A stretch of DNA of 64,000 bases, from assembly GCA_029844215.1 (NCBI GenBank), contig JAQGDG010000277.1, positions 145,784 to 209,783 on the forward strand, given 5' to 3'. The notes beneath the pieces were generated by a model. That model made no database searches. It was not told the origin of the DNA and was given only the letters and a program-made list of their open reading frames with translations. The position numbers and the translations under genes are program-made. Shown here in pieces: positions 33,900 through 46,700 of the stretch (positions are counted from its first letter, which is position 1; every line of letters begins with the position of its first letter). This DNA comes from Przewalskia tangutica. Taxonomy: Eukaryota > Streptophyta > Magnoliopsida > Solanales > Solanaceae.

Positions 33900-36800
33900 T
33901 GTCGCGGCCACGTTAGGGCCAAGTGGCCCACGGTGCCTTACCGGCACCCAAGTAGTAAATACATCGAGAGAAAATCAGCGAAACATAAAACAATAACATG
34001 AAAGCCCGATGTAATAAGGCATAGGTGAAATAAGAAGGCAGGCTAACCAAAAGCGGTTACCTTCAAAGTATATATAAATAACAATTTGGCTTGCGTTACA
34101 TCCCATTAGAAGATCACGCCCACATTGCTTGATCTTTACATGAACTCTCTACATGAATGATATGACAACAGCCCAGGGACGGGGCAAGTCGTACCCCACG
34201 TAATGACCTTTACAACAACGAGGACTATACCGAATAAGCTCCTCCCGGGAAGTGGGCTTTCCCAAATGCTTGACTGTGACCTCAAGAAGCGAGGATCAAT
34301 GGACCGTGTGTACCTTTACTGCGGCGTGAAGCGCGGCCACGAAGAGAGTCGTCAAGATAACAGCCCAGTCACCAAGTATAATGAAGCCCCTGAAAATAAA
34401 TCGTAAATGAAATCATAGTAGTACATATAAAGCGGGAGACATGTATGATAACCAAACTACTGATTCTGCAATAAATGGCGATCATGTCAAGTCGAGGAGA
34501 CTCGCGCCGCCAGAAAGTCATCACAATAGAGCCGTCAATGGTGAAGTGCGAAAGCATAGGCAGACCTCTGAACCAGCGATGCCAAAATGCCATAAAGCGT
34601 ATCCACTTGAGGTCTTTCTGGCATCTTGCACCATATAATCGGCGGCCACTCGCCCGCCTTTGATCATCCTTTGTCGCGCGTCTATCCACAGACTCTTACC
34701 GCAGACTCGCATAGGTCGCTAACTGCGCGACTACCACGCGTGAGTATTACCTCGAATCATGGTCCCAGACGCTGAGGTATACCACGCTGTCGGAGGCGGC
34801 GCCCATTGTGATCCGCACGGACTTACGCGGCCACGCATAGTCCTCCAAAGACCGCGCTAGTCCTCAAAAGACCGTGATGGGCATCCCCGCGATCGGGCTA
34901 AATACCGAGAATGATCAATCACGGAAGCATAACTGGAGTGCTCCGCGTAATAGTCTCATGAACCGCGTAGGCCGATATAGACCCGCGTCAAGGGTGTGAG
35001 CCCTGCGGTATAATAAGTCGATCGGGGTATGTAACGATGCAATAACTAGTCTACCATTAAGCGGGCTTAACGTTTAACAAGCGTAGCCTGCGACAGAATG
35101 ACCACTTGCATAACACACGTAGCGTCCTTAACGTGTTTACTTATCAAATCAACAAGAAAGTATTACAAGGTTATCACATGACCAACCACCAATCGAGTTA
35201 TTCACGCACGAGGTACTTTATCTTTTCCAACAAGTTCGGGTATCTATCCCAAAGTACTTCATACATTAACTCTTTCCAAAGATCCGTTTCTTTCAACGTA
35301 AGTCACACTTGATACGGTAGTATAAAATAGAGGTATTTGTCTTTTAAGTAAAACAAAACACTTCCCTTTGTAAAATCAAGTAACAACATTATTTTCCAAG
35401 CGTCGAGTTTGCCTAATTTCAAATGTTCCGTTTCTTATTTTAGAAAGGTTTAAATGAATCATAGTCTTATTCATTTAAGAATATAATTCTCTTTTAAACA
35501 ATCCCTGAGAAACATATGCCCTTACATATGCTTGAGTAGGTTATTCTTGTTTATAATCAATCTTATTAAGCGGAGAAGGCCATGATCTAGGAAATGTAGT
35601 ATCATTTTGTCATCTTAAACTTCCTGTGCGAGGAAGGAGGTTTACTCTTTGGTTTTAATAATACTTCATTAATCAAAACATTTCCCTTTAATTAATGTGT
35701 GCGGTGGTTTGTTCGATTACTCGATTCTGTTAGTTTAGAAATCATTAAACATTATTCCTTTTAAAACCAGAGTACTCATTACTCGCGAATGAGGTTTCAG
35801 CTACGAAATTCATATTAATTTAATTAAGTCAAGTCTCTTATCTTTTCAAGATCAAGTCTCTTAACTTCTAAAATCAATAAATCATTCATTTTATCTTCTC
35901 TTGCGTGAAGTTATACCTAACTTCCCGTAGAAAGCTAGTATAACTCTTAAGTTTTTAAAACCAAGTATTACTCTCCTTTCAACAAAGCAGTTCTTAAGTC
36001 TTAGAAATCTTGAAGATTAACTTATTCCTCGGAGCTAAGTCAAAAAAGACATTTATGCAAAGATATTAACCACGTTCAATTAGCACGCCAGTAAATCTAC
36101 CGTACTATATATATATATATATATTCTTTTAAAATATCATGCTCAAAGAGGATAGGAAGAATCACGTACCTCGCGACGATTATCACTATAAGCAAATCGC
36201 TCCACTCCGCCATAACCCTGGGCTAGTCTCTGTCCACCTTTCAAGTAAGCACGTACTACTCACGGAACATTCTGACCTATAAAGGTTATACAAGTCTATC
36301 AAAGTCTAGACTACTCGGTAGAATAAATCTAGATACAGATTCTACTTAAATTTGGGCAGCCGCTTCTCACACGATGCCACTAGAACTACATGAAGTCTTT
36401 ATGTCTTGATACTCTATTCTGCTTCTTTTTCAAATTCGGGCTTAAGTCCAAAGACATTGCCCATGCGAAAACTAAGTTCAGTTCTATATATAGTATACTT
36501 CAACTATATATTCCTACAACATGTAATTTCCAATTACAATAGGGGGACAAGATATTTACCTCGATAAGCCCCGAAATTATCAAGTTTGATAAATCTTCAG
36601 CTGACGAGCAGATTTAGCTCGACTCCGATGCGCTCCAACCCGCTCCAAACCACCCTTAGAAGTTCTAACTAACTTCTACTTAATACTCCAACCAAGCCTA
36701 TGGAGATTTTTGTGGTTGGTTTGAGACAAAAGGACATCTGTTAGTATTTAGGCTTTACGTATAGAGAGGTATCTTTGGAATACTACAAGGAGTTATACGG

Positions 36801-37510
36801 CTAAGGTATTTTGGGTATAAGTACTTGATACTTTGGAGGAGTATTTCTACCAAGAGGGGGTATTTATACGAGACAACACCACGAGGGGGTGTACACCAAA
36901 CTCCGGCCAACCCCATTTAGGAGGGGTATTCTCGCCGAAGGGGAAGGACTCTCTACTGGCGGGGGCCTCTCAAAGGGGAGTGTGAGGCTGGGGCTGAGAC
37001 CTCAAAAGTGGGGAGCTCACCAGAGACTTAGAGATTTTGGATGAAGAAGTCTTCGTGCGAAGGGAGGTGGTATTTATAGGTCAAGTAAGGGCCAACGAGG
37101 GCCAGAGGATGGCAGTTAGTGCTATGGAAGTGTAGGGCAAGAATACGCCCCAAGTGCCCCTGATCCTAGTCGCCTAATTCGGCTGCGCTCACAAATATCC
37201 TACCAACCCCAAGAGGTTGGTTCGTCCCATGGCGTCTGTCACCCCAGCCTTGACACTAGCCAATGAGAGGGTGCGGTATGGCGCCTGCCGTTGGTCCTGA
37301 CACGTTATTCATCTCGGAAAAATCCGCCAAAAATTAAAATGACATAGCGTAATTTTCCCTTATATGAAGTTATGTCAAAGCGTTTAAATCGAAAAATGAG
37401 CTCTAATCGGGTTATTTAGGCACAAAATAATTCGGCTAAGCCTGCTTTAAAAGCCCAAACTTTTTCTCGTCGTCCTTACGTACATACTCGCGGAAAATCT
37501 GGGTATAGCA
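33900..37510 (-). repeat. 3' LTR of element F
   Basis: About 3.6 kb, starting TGTCGCGGCC and ending GGGTATAGCA. TATA box reversed at 37071-37078, long TA run (ATATATATATAT) near 36108-36123, GC-rich block at about 34690-34990. Pairs with 49111-52412. No gene seen. Confidence 0.87.
37071..37078 (-). promoter_or_regulatory. TATA box of element F 3' LTR
   Basis: TATTTATA on the plus strand; minus strand CC-TATAAATA-CC. Confidence 0.65.
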
Positions 37511-37520
37511 TTCTCCCTCA
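37511..37520 (-). promoter_or_regulatory. Polypurine tract of element F
   Basis: TTCTCCCTCA, minus strand TGAGGGAGAA, next to the LTR. Confidence 0.8.
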
Positions 37521-37756
37521 GCCAGAAAGCATTAAATCGGAATAATTTCCTTCTAGAATCTCAACGAAACAAGCGTGCGCCGATATAGTCTTCCGCTACT
37601 TTATACTTACGAAACAATCCTTGCGTAGCCAGCTGTAGCGAAACAACTTACGCAAAATGCTTACATCGAAGTCACGAGAAAGCCCTTATAACGTCGTGCC
37701 TAACTTGCCTCTCTTCAGGGGTCTAAAATATACTTCCTACCCGCACGCTTCTACCT
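37521..37756 (-). other. 3' interior tail of element F (cut by G)
   Basis: On the minus strand it matches the tail of G (about 43490-43700), sharing GGAAGTATATTTTAGACC and GATGTAAGCATTTTTGCG. It continues beyond G at 47020, where the minus strand reads GATCATTTCTTTTGTAAAG, as in G near 43468. Confidence 0.7.
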
Positions 37757-40700
37757 TGCGTATACCGTATTTCCAGAGTATGTCACTGTGAGGGGCGTCG
37801 TGAAATTTCGAACAGGGCAGATAGGCTTGGCGATTATTTTTGTACCTGGCAACACCGATTAAGTCGTTTTTATTGAAAGCGTTTTCTGACTTTACGTAAA
37901 GAGAATTTCGGCTATGTCATTTTTGCAATTTTTGCGGATTTTTAGAAGGCGAAACATTTTGGACCAGCGGGAGGTGACACTTGTCACACCCTCATTAGAC
38001 CTTGATAAAGAGGAGGCTTGCGCACTTGGCCAGGTGGTTCGTAGTTTTGTGCACTTGTTTTGGCCTTGTTTGTAAGGCTTGTTTTGTGCCCGTATTTTGT
38101 GGAGTAGGGGTTAGGGTGCACTTGGCTTGATCTTGGCCTTACACTTGCCTTGCACTTGGCTAGATCTTGGCCATTGGTTGGCACTTTGGTTTTGCTATAA
38201 ATACCCCCTTTATGTTGATGAACTCTTGCAATCAAATGAAACCTTCGAGCCTAAAATCCCTCCATCCTCTTGCAATGTTGTGTTAGTCCAACACCTGCTC
38301 CCTTTGGTGGCCTTGTGGTAAAGAGCCTCCTCGCTCCACTGTGGTGCCTTGGTAGAGATGGTACCCCAGCCTAGTTGTTTCGTATAATACCAGCATTGTG
38401 GTATGAAGAAATACTCTCTAGTATTGTTGTAATGTCAAATGCCTTGGCGAATACCTTGTAGTATTCCCGAGAGTTACACTTGCCTCTAAAGCCAGAAAAT
38501 ACGATTATACTTCCTTTAGCCACAAAGCCGAAACCACAAGAGGAAAACCTCAGCATAGTTGGTTAGTACTATGTAGAAGTTGGTTAGAACTTGGAGGAGT
38601 TGTTGGAGGCGGAGTTGGAGCACCGAGAGTAGAGGCGAAACTTTGCTAGGATCGACGTTAAACTCAGGGATAATTGCTGGGCTTAAGGCTTCAGGGAGTA
38701 AATATCTTGTCCTACATTGTAATTGGAAATTACATGTTGTTAGAATATATGGTTGAGTATACTATATATAGGCGAACATGACGTGGATGGTTGGCAATGT
38801 CTTTTGACTTAAGCTGAGAAGCCAGCGACGTATTCACGGTGAGCTTGTGTAGTAGTCTTGTGGAGTAGAATTGTACGTTCGGGTTAGATGTATAACCCCA
38901 CACGGTTGGCTTAGTAGCGGCCAGATTGAAGAGGAGAGATTTCTGTTGTTGGAGAGGGGAGGTCTTCTTGAATTTTACGTAGAATGTTCTACGATAAGAT
39001 CTTGATGTTAATAAAGCGCGTGGCCTTATAGGTTGAAATCTACGTGTGGGCGTTCTACTTGGCTTAGAAACAGGTAATGACGGTTGGAAGTGCCAGGCGT
39101 TTTGCTATTAGTCGATACCGTCGCGAGGTATGAACCTCTTATATCTCTTCTAGCATGATATGTAGTGAACTATGTAATGCGGTAGGCGTCGTGTGCTAAG
39201 CGTATTTGATTGATTTAAAACATAAAGTGTTATATGAGCTTTATGGGAAGTTGGTTATAACGACTTTATATTTAGTAAGAAAATACTTTGATCTTTAAAA
39301 GTAGTGATTTGAACTATAAGCGGCTTGTTATGTTAATAAAGAACTTGAAGTATTTAAGATTTTTGAATCATTTTGAAAGAAGAAGTAATACTTGGTTTTG
39401 AAAAACTTAAGAGTTATACTAGCTTTATGAAGTTAGGTATAGCGGCTTAGAATGTTTCTTGATTTGAAATCGAGAATGTGTATCGACAAACCAACTGCGG
39501 CGTTAATAAAAAATGTTTTGACTAATTAAGTATTATTAAAACCGATGAAACTTCCATCTGCATAGAAGCTTAGATGAGACAAAATGATATTTCTAGATCA
39601 CAATTCTTTGTAATAAGATTGTTATAAACAAGAATATCCTACTCACATATAAGACTTATGTTTTTCAGTTATTTTAAGAGAATTATATTCTTAAATGAAT
39701 AAGACTATGAACTCTGAAACCTTTCTAAAAACGTGAACATTTGAAATTAGGCATGAACTTGGGCGTTTGGAAAATAATGTTGTTACTTGATTTTACAAAG
39801 GTAAGTGTTTAGTTTATTTAAAGAAGACATTCACTCTATTTTATACTACGGGTATTGTGTGACTTATGTGAAAGCAGCGGATCTTTTAAAAGATTTAATG
39901 TATGAAGTACTTTAGGGGTAGATACGAACTTGTTAGCTTAAAGTACGCTTGTGTGAATAACGATTGTGTTGGTTTGAGATAGCGCATAAATACTTTCTTG
40001 TTGATGTGATAAGTGAAAATGTTAGGATGCTACGTGTGTTAGATATCTTGTGTGATCGTGATGTAAGGGGTCATTCTTGTTGTGCTTACGTTGTTAAGCG
40101 TTAAGCGTTGTACTATTATTGTATCCATGCACCGCTTTGACTTATTATCAGGGCTTGCCACCCTTGATGCGGGTCTTTCTGGCTGTCGGTCCTCGTGACT
40201 ATCGAGTCTGGTAGCTCAGGATTGATCATTCGGTGTTTAGCACGATGCGGGATTCTGTCACTATGCGATGCAGTTGAGACTATCACGGTCTTTTGAGACT
40301 ATGCGGGTTGCGGGAGCCTGGGCGGATCTGAGGTTAATTGCGCCCCGATGCGAGGTATACCTCGGCGATGCAGGACCGTGGTCGAGAATACCTCATGCGG
40401 GTCCGTGTGTGACCTATCGAGCTGCGAGTTCGAGGATAGGCAGCGCGTTGATATTGCGGGCGAGTGGCGGCCCGATCATGTAGTGCGGTCAAAGACCTCG
40501 GGATCTGATTTGTGGTATTTTGATGCTGTAGGTCTTAGTGATCGGCTATGCCTTACGTGCTTGCCGTGCGGTTTATTATGATAACTTTGAGGCGTGAGTC
40601 ACGACAGCATATTTGCTTATTTGTTGTGAGCGCTGATTTGCTTATCATACATGTCTCTGCTTTATAGACTATTATGATTTCATTTCAGATATTTTTAGTT

Positions 40701-41129
40701 TACACATACTTTTTGTTATCTTGACCTCCTTGAGCTGCGTTCATCTGAGTTGAAAGTACACGATGCGTTGATCTAGCTCTCGAGTCCTGGTTTATTTGGG
40801 AAACTCAGTTTCTCACGGAGGCTTATCGATTGAGTATAGTCATGTGGTACTAAGTGTTTACATTCGGGGTTTGGCGGGAATACTGTCCGCCGTTATTGTC
40901 ATATCATTCTTAAGTGCAGAAATCTTTGTTGTAGGCGGGGTTTGTAAAAGGATTAAGCTGTTCATGTTGAAAAGGTTATCATTTATATATATCTTAGAAA
41001 GGCAAGTTTTCTCGATTATTGTTTCATATTTCATAATATGCGTATCGTTTATGTTCCGTGATTACTCGATGTTGTATCACTAGGGTGCCGGGGTAAGGCA
41101 CCGATCACGGGCGGAATCGAGTATTGACA
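37757..41129 (+). repeat. 5' LTR of element G
   Basis: About 3.37 kb, start TGCGTATACC (a damaged TGTTATACC) to GTATTGACA. TATA box 38196-38203, palindromic TATACTATATATAG near 38757-38771, GC-rich block 40150-40460. Pairs with 43714-47019 along the whole length. Confidence 0.9.
38196..38203 (+). promoter_or_regulatory. TATA box of element G 5' LTR
   Basis: TATAAATA in GC-TATAAATA-CCCCC, followed by GATGAACTCTTGCAATC, matching GATGAACTCTTCATCC of the 3' LTR. Confidence 0.7.
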
Positions 41130-41133
41130 AAAG

Positions 41134-41145
41134 TGGTATCGAGCG
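41134..41145 (+). promoter_or_regulatory. Primer-binding site of element G
   Basis: TGGTATCGAGCG followed by GTTAATCCTCGG; iMet type with CAGAG read as CGAG. Confidence 0.75.
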
Positions 41146-41323
41146 GTTAATCCTCGGAAAGTGTCTGACCGTTATCGATAGAGTCTTGATTATCGGTGTG
41201 TTGTACCGCCCAATAATCGGGAGGCTATAGGATATTTAAGATTGGTTTCTATTCTTCTCCTCGAGATCGTGCCTTAGCTGTGTTGTAAGTTAGACCCTCG
41301 GCGTATTTCTTTCCATTATCGTT

Positions 41324-42053
41324 ATGCCTCGCGTAGAGGCAGGCCGGGCCCGGGAGGCAAAGCGTGAGAGGCTGCGGTAGAGTTCGGAGGGTTGCGTGAG
41401 CGCAGGCCCGATCATTACCTAGGGTAATGCTTCGTTCGGATTTCTGCGGCGTCTTGCTTGATGAAGTTTAGCACGGCGGCGGTTCTGCTGCGGCCATGAT
41501 ATTTGAACGCCCGGTTCCACGACCGAGCAGAGAATATGGATTGCAAGCGACCTGTACTAGCTATGGATTTGGCTACGAGTATCGATGTATCGCGAGTCTT
41601 GATGAATATCGGCGAGAAGGTTGTGCGAAGTAAGTTCTTGATTGAAGCGAGCATGGCACGTATGCGGGCTTATGCGTCGGTAAGCGTAGAGATCGGCCGG
41701 GTTAACGAAGGGCGAGAAGGGGCGAGCGGCGAGATCGCTTTGGTAACTTTAGGCGATCGCCTCGCGTGAGTCGATTATGCACCTCCCGATGCAGGTAGTC
41801 TTCCGGAGTTAGGGCGTTCGGGTATCGGGAGTTGGTCGAACTCGGGACTTCCGGTTCGCGATGTAATGAGCGTGCGTCGAGGAATATCGTTTTTAGTTGG
41901 TACTTGTTGTACCTATGGCCGTCGAGTGGTGTCGAAAAGTGTCTTGTAGGAGGACTTAGCCTTGAGGATCGGTGGGTAGTGTGTCATCTCCCTCATTTGC
42001 TCGCCTACGAGGCGAGTTTGATTAGAGCGACTAAGGGAGTAAGCATTAGATGA
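41324..42053 (+). pseudogene. gag: gag of element G (shortened, frameshifted)
   Basis: Starts with Met-Pro-Arg as in D, then matches the gag start for about 100 bases. The Gag core motif FYGSRPEDDPQEF seen in C and D is not found; text jumps near 41420 to a central/C-terminal part (about 41480-41790) that leads into the proline-poor end. The readable frame 41503-41769 (88 aa) resembles the post-core gag region only weakly. At about 730 bases it is shorter than the gags of A, B and E (about 1.3 kb). It probably lost the capsid core by deletion and would not encode a working Gag. Confidence 0.6.
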
Positions 42054-42600
42054 TAGATATATCTACAACCCTCTGGAGTTCAGTATGTGTGATAAGATGG
42101 GTATATCATAAGTCTTATGTTTTGATAGCGGTATGTTAATATTGTGATTAGAAATCTTGGTTAGTTAACGAGTAAGATTTGGGGATAGAGAAGGTGTAGG
42201 CCTTAGAGTTTTATCATTACAGAGACCTTAGAGGTAAGGCCGTCTCGAGTAAGGTGTAGTGTTATGTTGATCCTTATCGGGTGCATAGTGCCACGTGAGC
42301 TATATTTGGGATAGGTCTAAGTAGTGTGAAATGAGAAGGGGTAGTTGAGCTAAGAAGGCCGCTAGGTTTTGAAGCGTGATTAGTGAGATTATTCCAGGAT
42401 CGGGAGGCTAGTATTGTGCGCGTTCTTAGGGTCGGGTTGAGGCCACGATTAGCAGGTCAACCATGGCATCATATGGCGGTGGGAGTCAGGTTTGGTGGTC
42501 CGCCTTGTGTTGGGTTGTGAGGTGTTAGGCCCAGTTTGAGTTAACGTCTGAGTTCGTAGATACGTTCGACGATTGAGTCGGGCGATGGGAGCCCGTGGTG
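42054..42600 (+). other. Non-coding spacer of TR-GAG element G
   Basis: Conserved spacer as in D, C and F. Starts TGATAGATATATCTACAACC and contains the best form of the shared stem-loop (42222-42246). No credible open frame. Confidence 0.6.
42222..42246 (+). other. Conserved stem-loop in TR-GAG spacer (copy G)
   Basis: GAGACCTTA-GAGG-TAAG-GCC-GTCTC: CCTTA pairs with TAAGG around GAGG, and outer GAGA pairs with TCTC across a small bulge. Copies in D (1975-2000), C (26684-26709) and F (about 47973-47998, reversed) vary in the loop. Role unknown; an RNA signal in the element transcript is one guess. Confidence 0.5.
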
Positions 42601-43270
42601 TTCTTGATCCCGGGACCGTTTTTCACTGGTGTGTTGAGTTATCGAAAGGTTGTAAGGCTGCACAGGTGCCTACCTTCGCCATATGTGACAGTGGAGCCAG
42701 TTCGGCTATTTTGTTCTGAAGTTTTACGGCGTGTGTTAAGAACTCAGGTGAAGTGCCGAATCGCGTTAGCATACCGGGCCGATGTTTGGATTTGGATAGT
42801 TGTGGTTATTTGTCTCACATGTGGAGGTAGTGTTTAAGCTACCATTTAGGTGTCCGGATGTCACCTTTGAAGCCTTGTAGGGCGGAAGTGTAAAGTTGCA
42901 GTCGATTGGTTCGATGTTGGCGAGGTTGAGCGATTAGTTCGAGCTTGTTCAGCGGACTATGGATAGTGAGAAGCTTGTCAAAAGTTGGCGAGCTCGGAAG
43001 GAATCGTGCGGATAATCGCGGCGCTTAGAGTTGAGTTGGCCGGTGGTCTTCTTGAAAGTACCACGGTTAGGTGTGGCGAGTTTTGGAAAGCGGAGAAACT
43101 TGCGCCGAGTTACTTTGGGCTTTTGAGTTCATGTGAAGGATAGGCGGGTTGCCTATATGTTGCATTCTTGGTCAGGCTTAGGAAGCGGATCTGTCCGGTC
43201 TTCGTATTGTTATATTCGGGAAAGTATCGGAGAGCCCGTCAGTGTTCCCAATTAATGATGACCACGTTAG
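42601..43270 (+). pseudogene. Integrase C-terminal remnant of element G
   Basis: Homologous to C 27191-27770. Readable pieces: SPFEAL-like at about 42858-42878, DWFDVGEVE-like at about 42904-42930, GVASFGKRRNL-like at about 43072-43105, and RIGGLPICC-like near 43140-43165. The DDE catalytic residues, zinc domain and chromodomain are missing. This is the leftover of an ancestral pol after internal deletion. Confidence 0.65.
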
Positions 43271-43702
43271 AGATAGTAACCCGAGTTTTGGGCTGAAGCG
43301 GATATGTCGAATGTGGTAAGAGTTCCGAGTGTCTACGACATCCTCTCGAGGATACATGGCGGCCGGTACTATTTGTTAGTGCGTCGAGACAGGCTCGCGA
43401 CAAAGTGACAAGCGGTATCTCTGACGAGTAAGAGAGAAGCGAGCATGTATGGCGAGCATAGATGTGATCATTTCTTTTGTAAAGAGAAGGTCTGAAGGAA
43501 GTATATTTTAGACCCCGGTGAGAAGTGTTTTGTGGTGATGATTAGAGGAGTGTTTCCTCGTGGACTTGGATGTAAGCATTTTTGCGCCAAGTTGTTTACA
43601 TGGCCAGGTGTGGCGAGATTGATTCGTAAGTATAGTAGTAGAAGACTATCTTGGTGAAAGCGTTGTTTGAGACTTAGAAGAGCATTCGGGGCGAATGTTT
43701 CT
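43271..43702 (+). other. 3' interior tail of element G
   Basis: Tail shared with D, C and F, holding the target of G's own insertion into F at the position equivalent to about 43480. Ends with GCATTCGGGGCGAATG before the purine tract. Confidence 0.5.
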
Positions 43703-43713
43703 AAGGAGAAGAA
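43703..43713 (+). promoter_or_regulatory. Polypurine tract of element G
   Basis: AAGGAGAAGAA abutting TGTTATACCCG. Confidence 0.8.
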
Positions 43714-46700
43714 TGTTATACCCGTATTTCGAGTATGTGCGAGGGGCGTCGTGAAATTCGAACTTGAGAATAGGCTTGGCGAATTATTTTTAGTACACTG
43801 ACACGATTAAGTCGTTTTTAGTGAAGCGTTTTCCACGACTTTCGTAGGAAATTTCGGCTATATCGTTTTTAATTTTTGCGGATTTTTAGAGGCGAAACAT
43901 TTTTGGACAGGGAGGGTGACTTTGTCACCTCGTTGAATGATAAAGAGAGGCTTGGATTTGGTCGATTGGTTCGTGGTTTTGTGCCTTGTTTTGGCCTTGT
44001 TTGTGGCTTGTTTTTGTGCGTGTTTTGTGGAGTAGGGGTTAGGGTGCACTTGGCTGATCTTGGCCTTACAACGCATGCACTTGGCTAGATCTTGGCCATT
44101 GGTTGGCCTTTGGTTTTGCTATAAATACCCCCGTATGTTGATGAACTCTTCATCCACAAATGAAACCTTCAAGCCTAAAATCCTCACTCCTCTTGTGTTG
44201 TGTTAGTCGACACCCATCCCCTTTGGTGGCACTTGTGGCGAGAGCCTCACTCCACTGTGGTGCCTTGGCGTGGGGTACCCCACCAGCCTAGTTGTTTTAG
44301 TATAATACCCCTTGTTGTGGTATAGAAATACTCTCTGGCTATTGTTGTAATGTCAAATACAGCAGCCCCAATACCTTGTAGTATTCCCGAGTTTACAACA
44401 TACAAGCCAGAAAATGCGATTATACTTCTTTAGCCACAAGAAAGCCACTAAGGAAAACCTCCGTAGTTGGTTGGAGTACTATGTAGAAGTTGGTTAGAAC
44501 TTCTAAGGGTTGTTTGGAGCGGGTTGGAGCACCAGAGTAGAGCGAAACTTTGCTAGGATCGACGTTAAACTCGGATAATTATGGGCTTATAGAGGTAAAT
44601 ATCTTGTCCTCTATTGTAATTGGAAATTACATGTTGTTAGAATATATAGTTGAAGTATACTATATATAGAGCGAGCGTGGTTAGTTAGCGATGTCTTTTG
44701 ACTTAAGCTGAAGTGAGTGAGAAGCGTATTCTGATAGACTTGTATGTGTCTTTGTGGAGTAGAATTGTGCAGTTAAGGTTAGATGTATAACCACGGTTGG
44801 CTTAGTGGCCGGCCAGTTAGAGGAGGAGATTTCTTGTTGCGGGGAGGTCTTTGCCGATTTTACGTAGAATGTTCTCGATAAGATCTTGATGTTAATAAAG
44901 CGCGCGTGGCATAGGTTGAAGTACTCGTGTGGCGCGTTACTTGGCAGGAGTGGTAAGCGGTTGGAAGTACTTGGGCGTTTTGCTATTGAGTCGATACTCG
45001 TCGCGGTATGTGAACCTCTTCCTATCTCTTCTAGCATGATATGTGCGAACTATGTATCACGGTGACGTCACGTGTGCTAAGCGTATTTGATTGATTTAAA
45101 ACATAAAGTGTTATAACGGCTTTATGGGAAGTTGGTTATAACGACTTTATGTTGGTAAGAAAATACTTGTAGTCTTTAAAAGGTAGCGATTTGAACTATA
45201 AGCGACTTGTATGTGTTAATAAGAACTTGAAGTATTTAAGATTTTGAATCATTTTGAAAGAAGAAGTAATACTTGGTTTTGAAAAACTTAAGAGTTATAC
45301 TAGCTTTATGAGAAGTTAGGTATAGCGGCTTAAGAATGTTTCACGATTTGAAATCGAGAATGTGTATCGACAAACCAACTGCGGCGTTAATGCAAAAATG
45401 TTTTGACTAATTAAGTATTAGTAAAACCGATAGAAACTTCCATCTGCATAGAAGCTAAGATGAGACAAAATGATATTTCCTAGATCACGTTCAGCTGTAA
45501 TAAGATTGTTATAAGCAAGAATATCTACTCACGTATAAGACTTATGTTTCTCAGTTGTTTAAAGGAGAATTATATTCTTAAATGAATAAGACTATGAACT
45601 ACTGAAACCTTTCTAAAAAGCGTGAACATTTGAAATTAGGCAAACTTGGGCGTTTGGAAAATAATGTTGTTACTTGATTTTACAAAGGTAAGTGTTTTAG
45701 TTTATTTAAAAAACGATCGCTCTATTTTATACTACGGGTATTGTGTGACTTATGTGAAAACTGCGGATCTTTTAAAAGATTTAATGTATGAAGTACTTTA
45801 GGGGTAGATACCGAGAACTTGTTAGCTTAAAGTACGCGTGTGAATAACTTGATTGTGTTGGTTTGAGATAGCGCTTGTAAATGCTTTCTTGTTGATGTGA
45901 TAAGTGAAAATGTTAGGATCTTCACGTGTGTTAGTATCTTGTGTGATCGTGATGTAAGGGTCATTCTTGTTGTATACGTTTGTTAAGCGTTAAGCGTTAA
46001 TACTATTATTGTATCCGTACCGCACGACTTATTATCACAGGGCTTGCCACGCGATCGCGGTCTTTCACGGCTTTATGCGGTCCTCGTGACTATCGGAGTC
46101 ACGGTAGCTCGAGTTGATCATTCGGGTGTTTAGCACGATGCGGGGATTCCTATGCGATCTTGTTGAGACTATGCGGTCTTTTGAGACTATGCGGGTTGCG
46201 GGAGCCTGGCGGATACCGAGGTTAGCTTACGCCGATGCGGTATACCTCGAGCGATGCAGGACCGTGATTAGGAATACCTGCATGCGCGAGGTCAGTGTGT
46301 GACCTATGCGGGCTGCGAGAGTTCGAGGATAGGCAGCGCGCATTGATATTGCGGGCGAGTGGCGGCTTGATCATGTAGTGCGGTCTAGAAGACCTCGGGA
46401 TACGGTTTGTGGTATTTTAGTGCGTGGGTCTTAGTAGTCGGCTATGCCTTCGTACTTGCCGTCACGGTTTTATTGTGATAACTTTGAGGCGTGAGTCACG
46501 ACTTGGCATATTTGCTTATTTGTTGTGAGCGTAGTTTGCTTATCATACATGTCTCTGCTTTATAGACTATTATGATTTCATTTCTGATATTTTTAGTTTA
46601 TGTGCTCGGTACTGTTATCTTGACCTCCTTGAAGCTGCGTTAATCTGGGTTGAGTACACGATCGTTGATCCACAGCTCTCGAAGTCACGATTTGCGTTTG

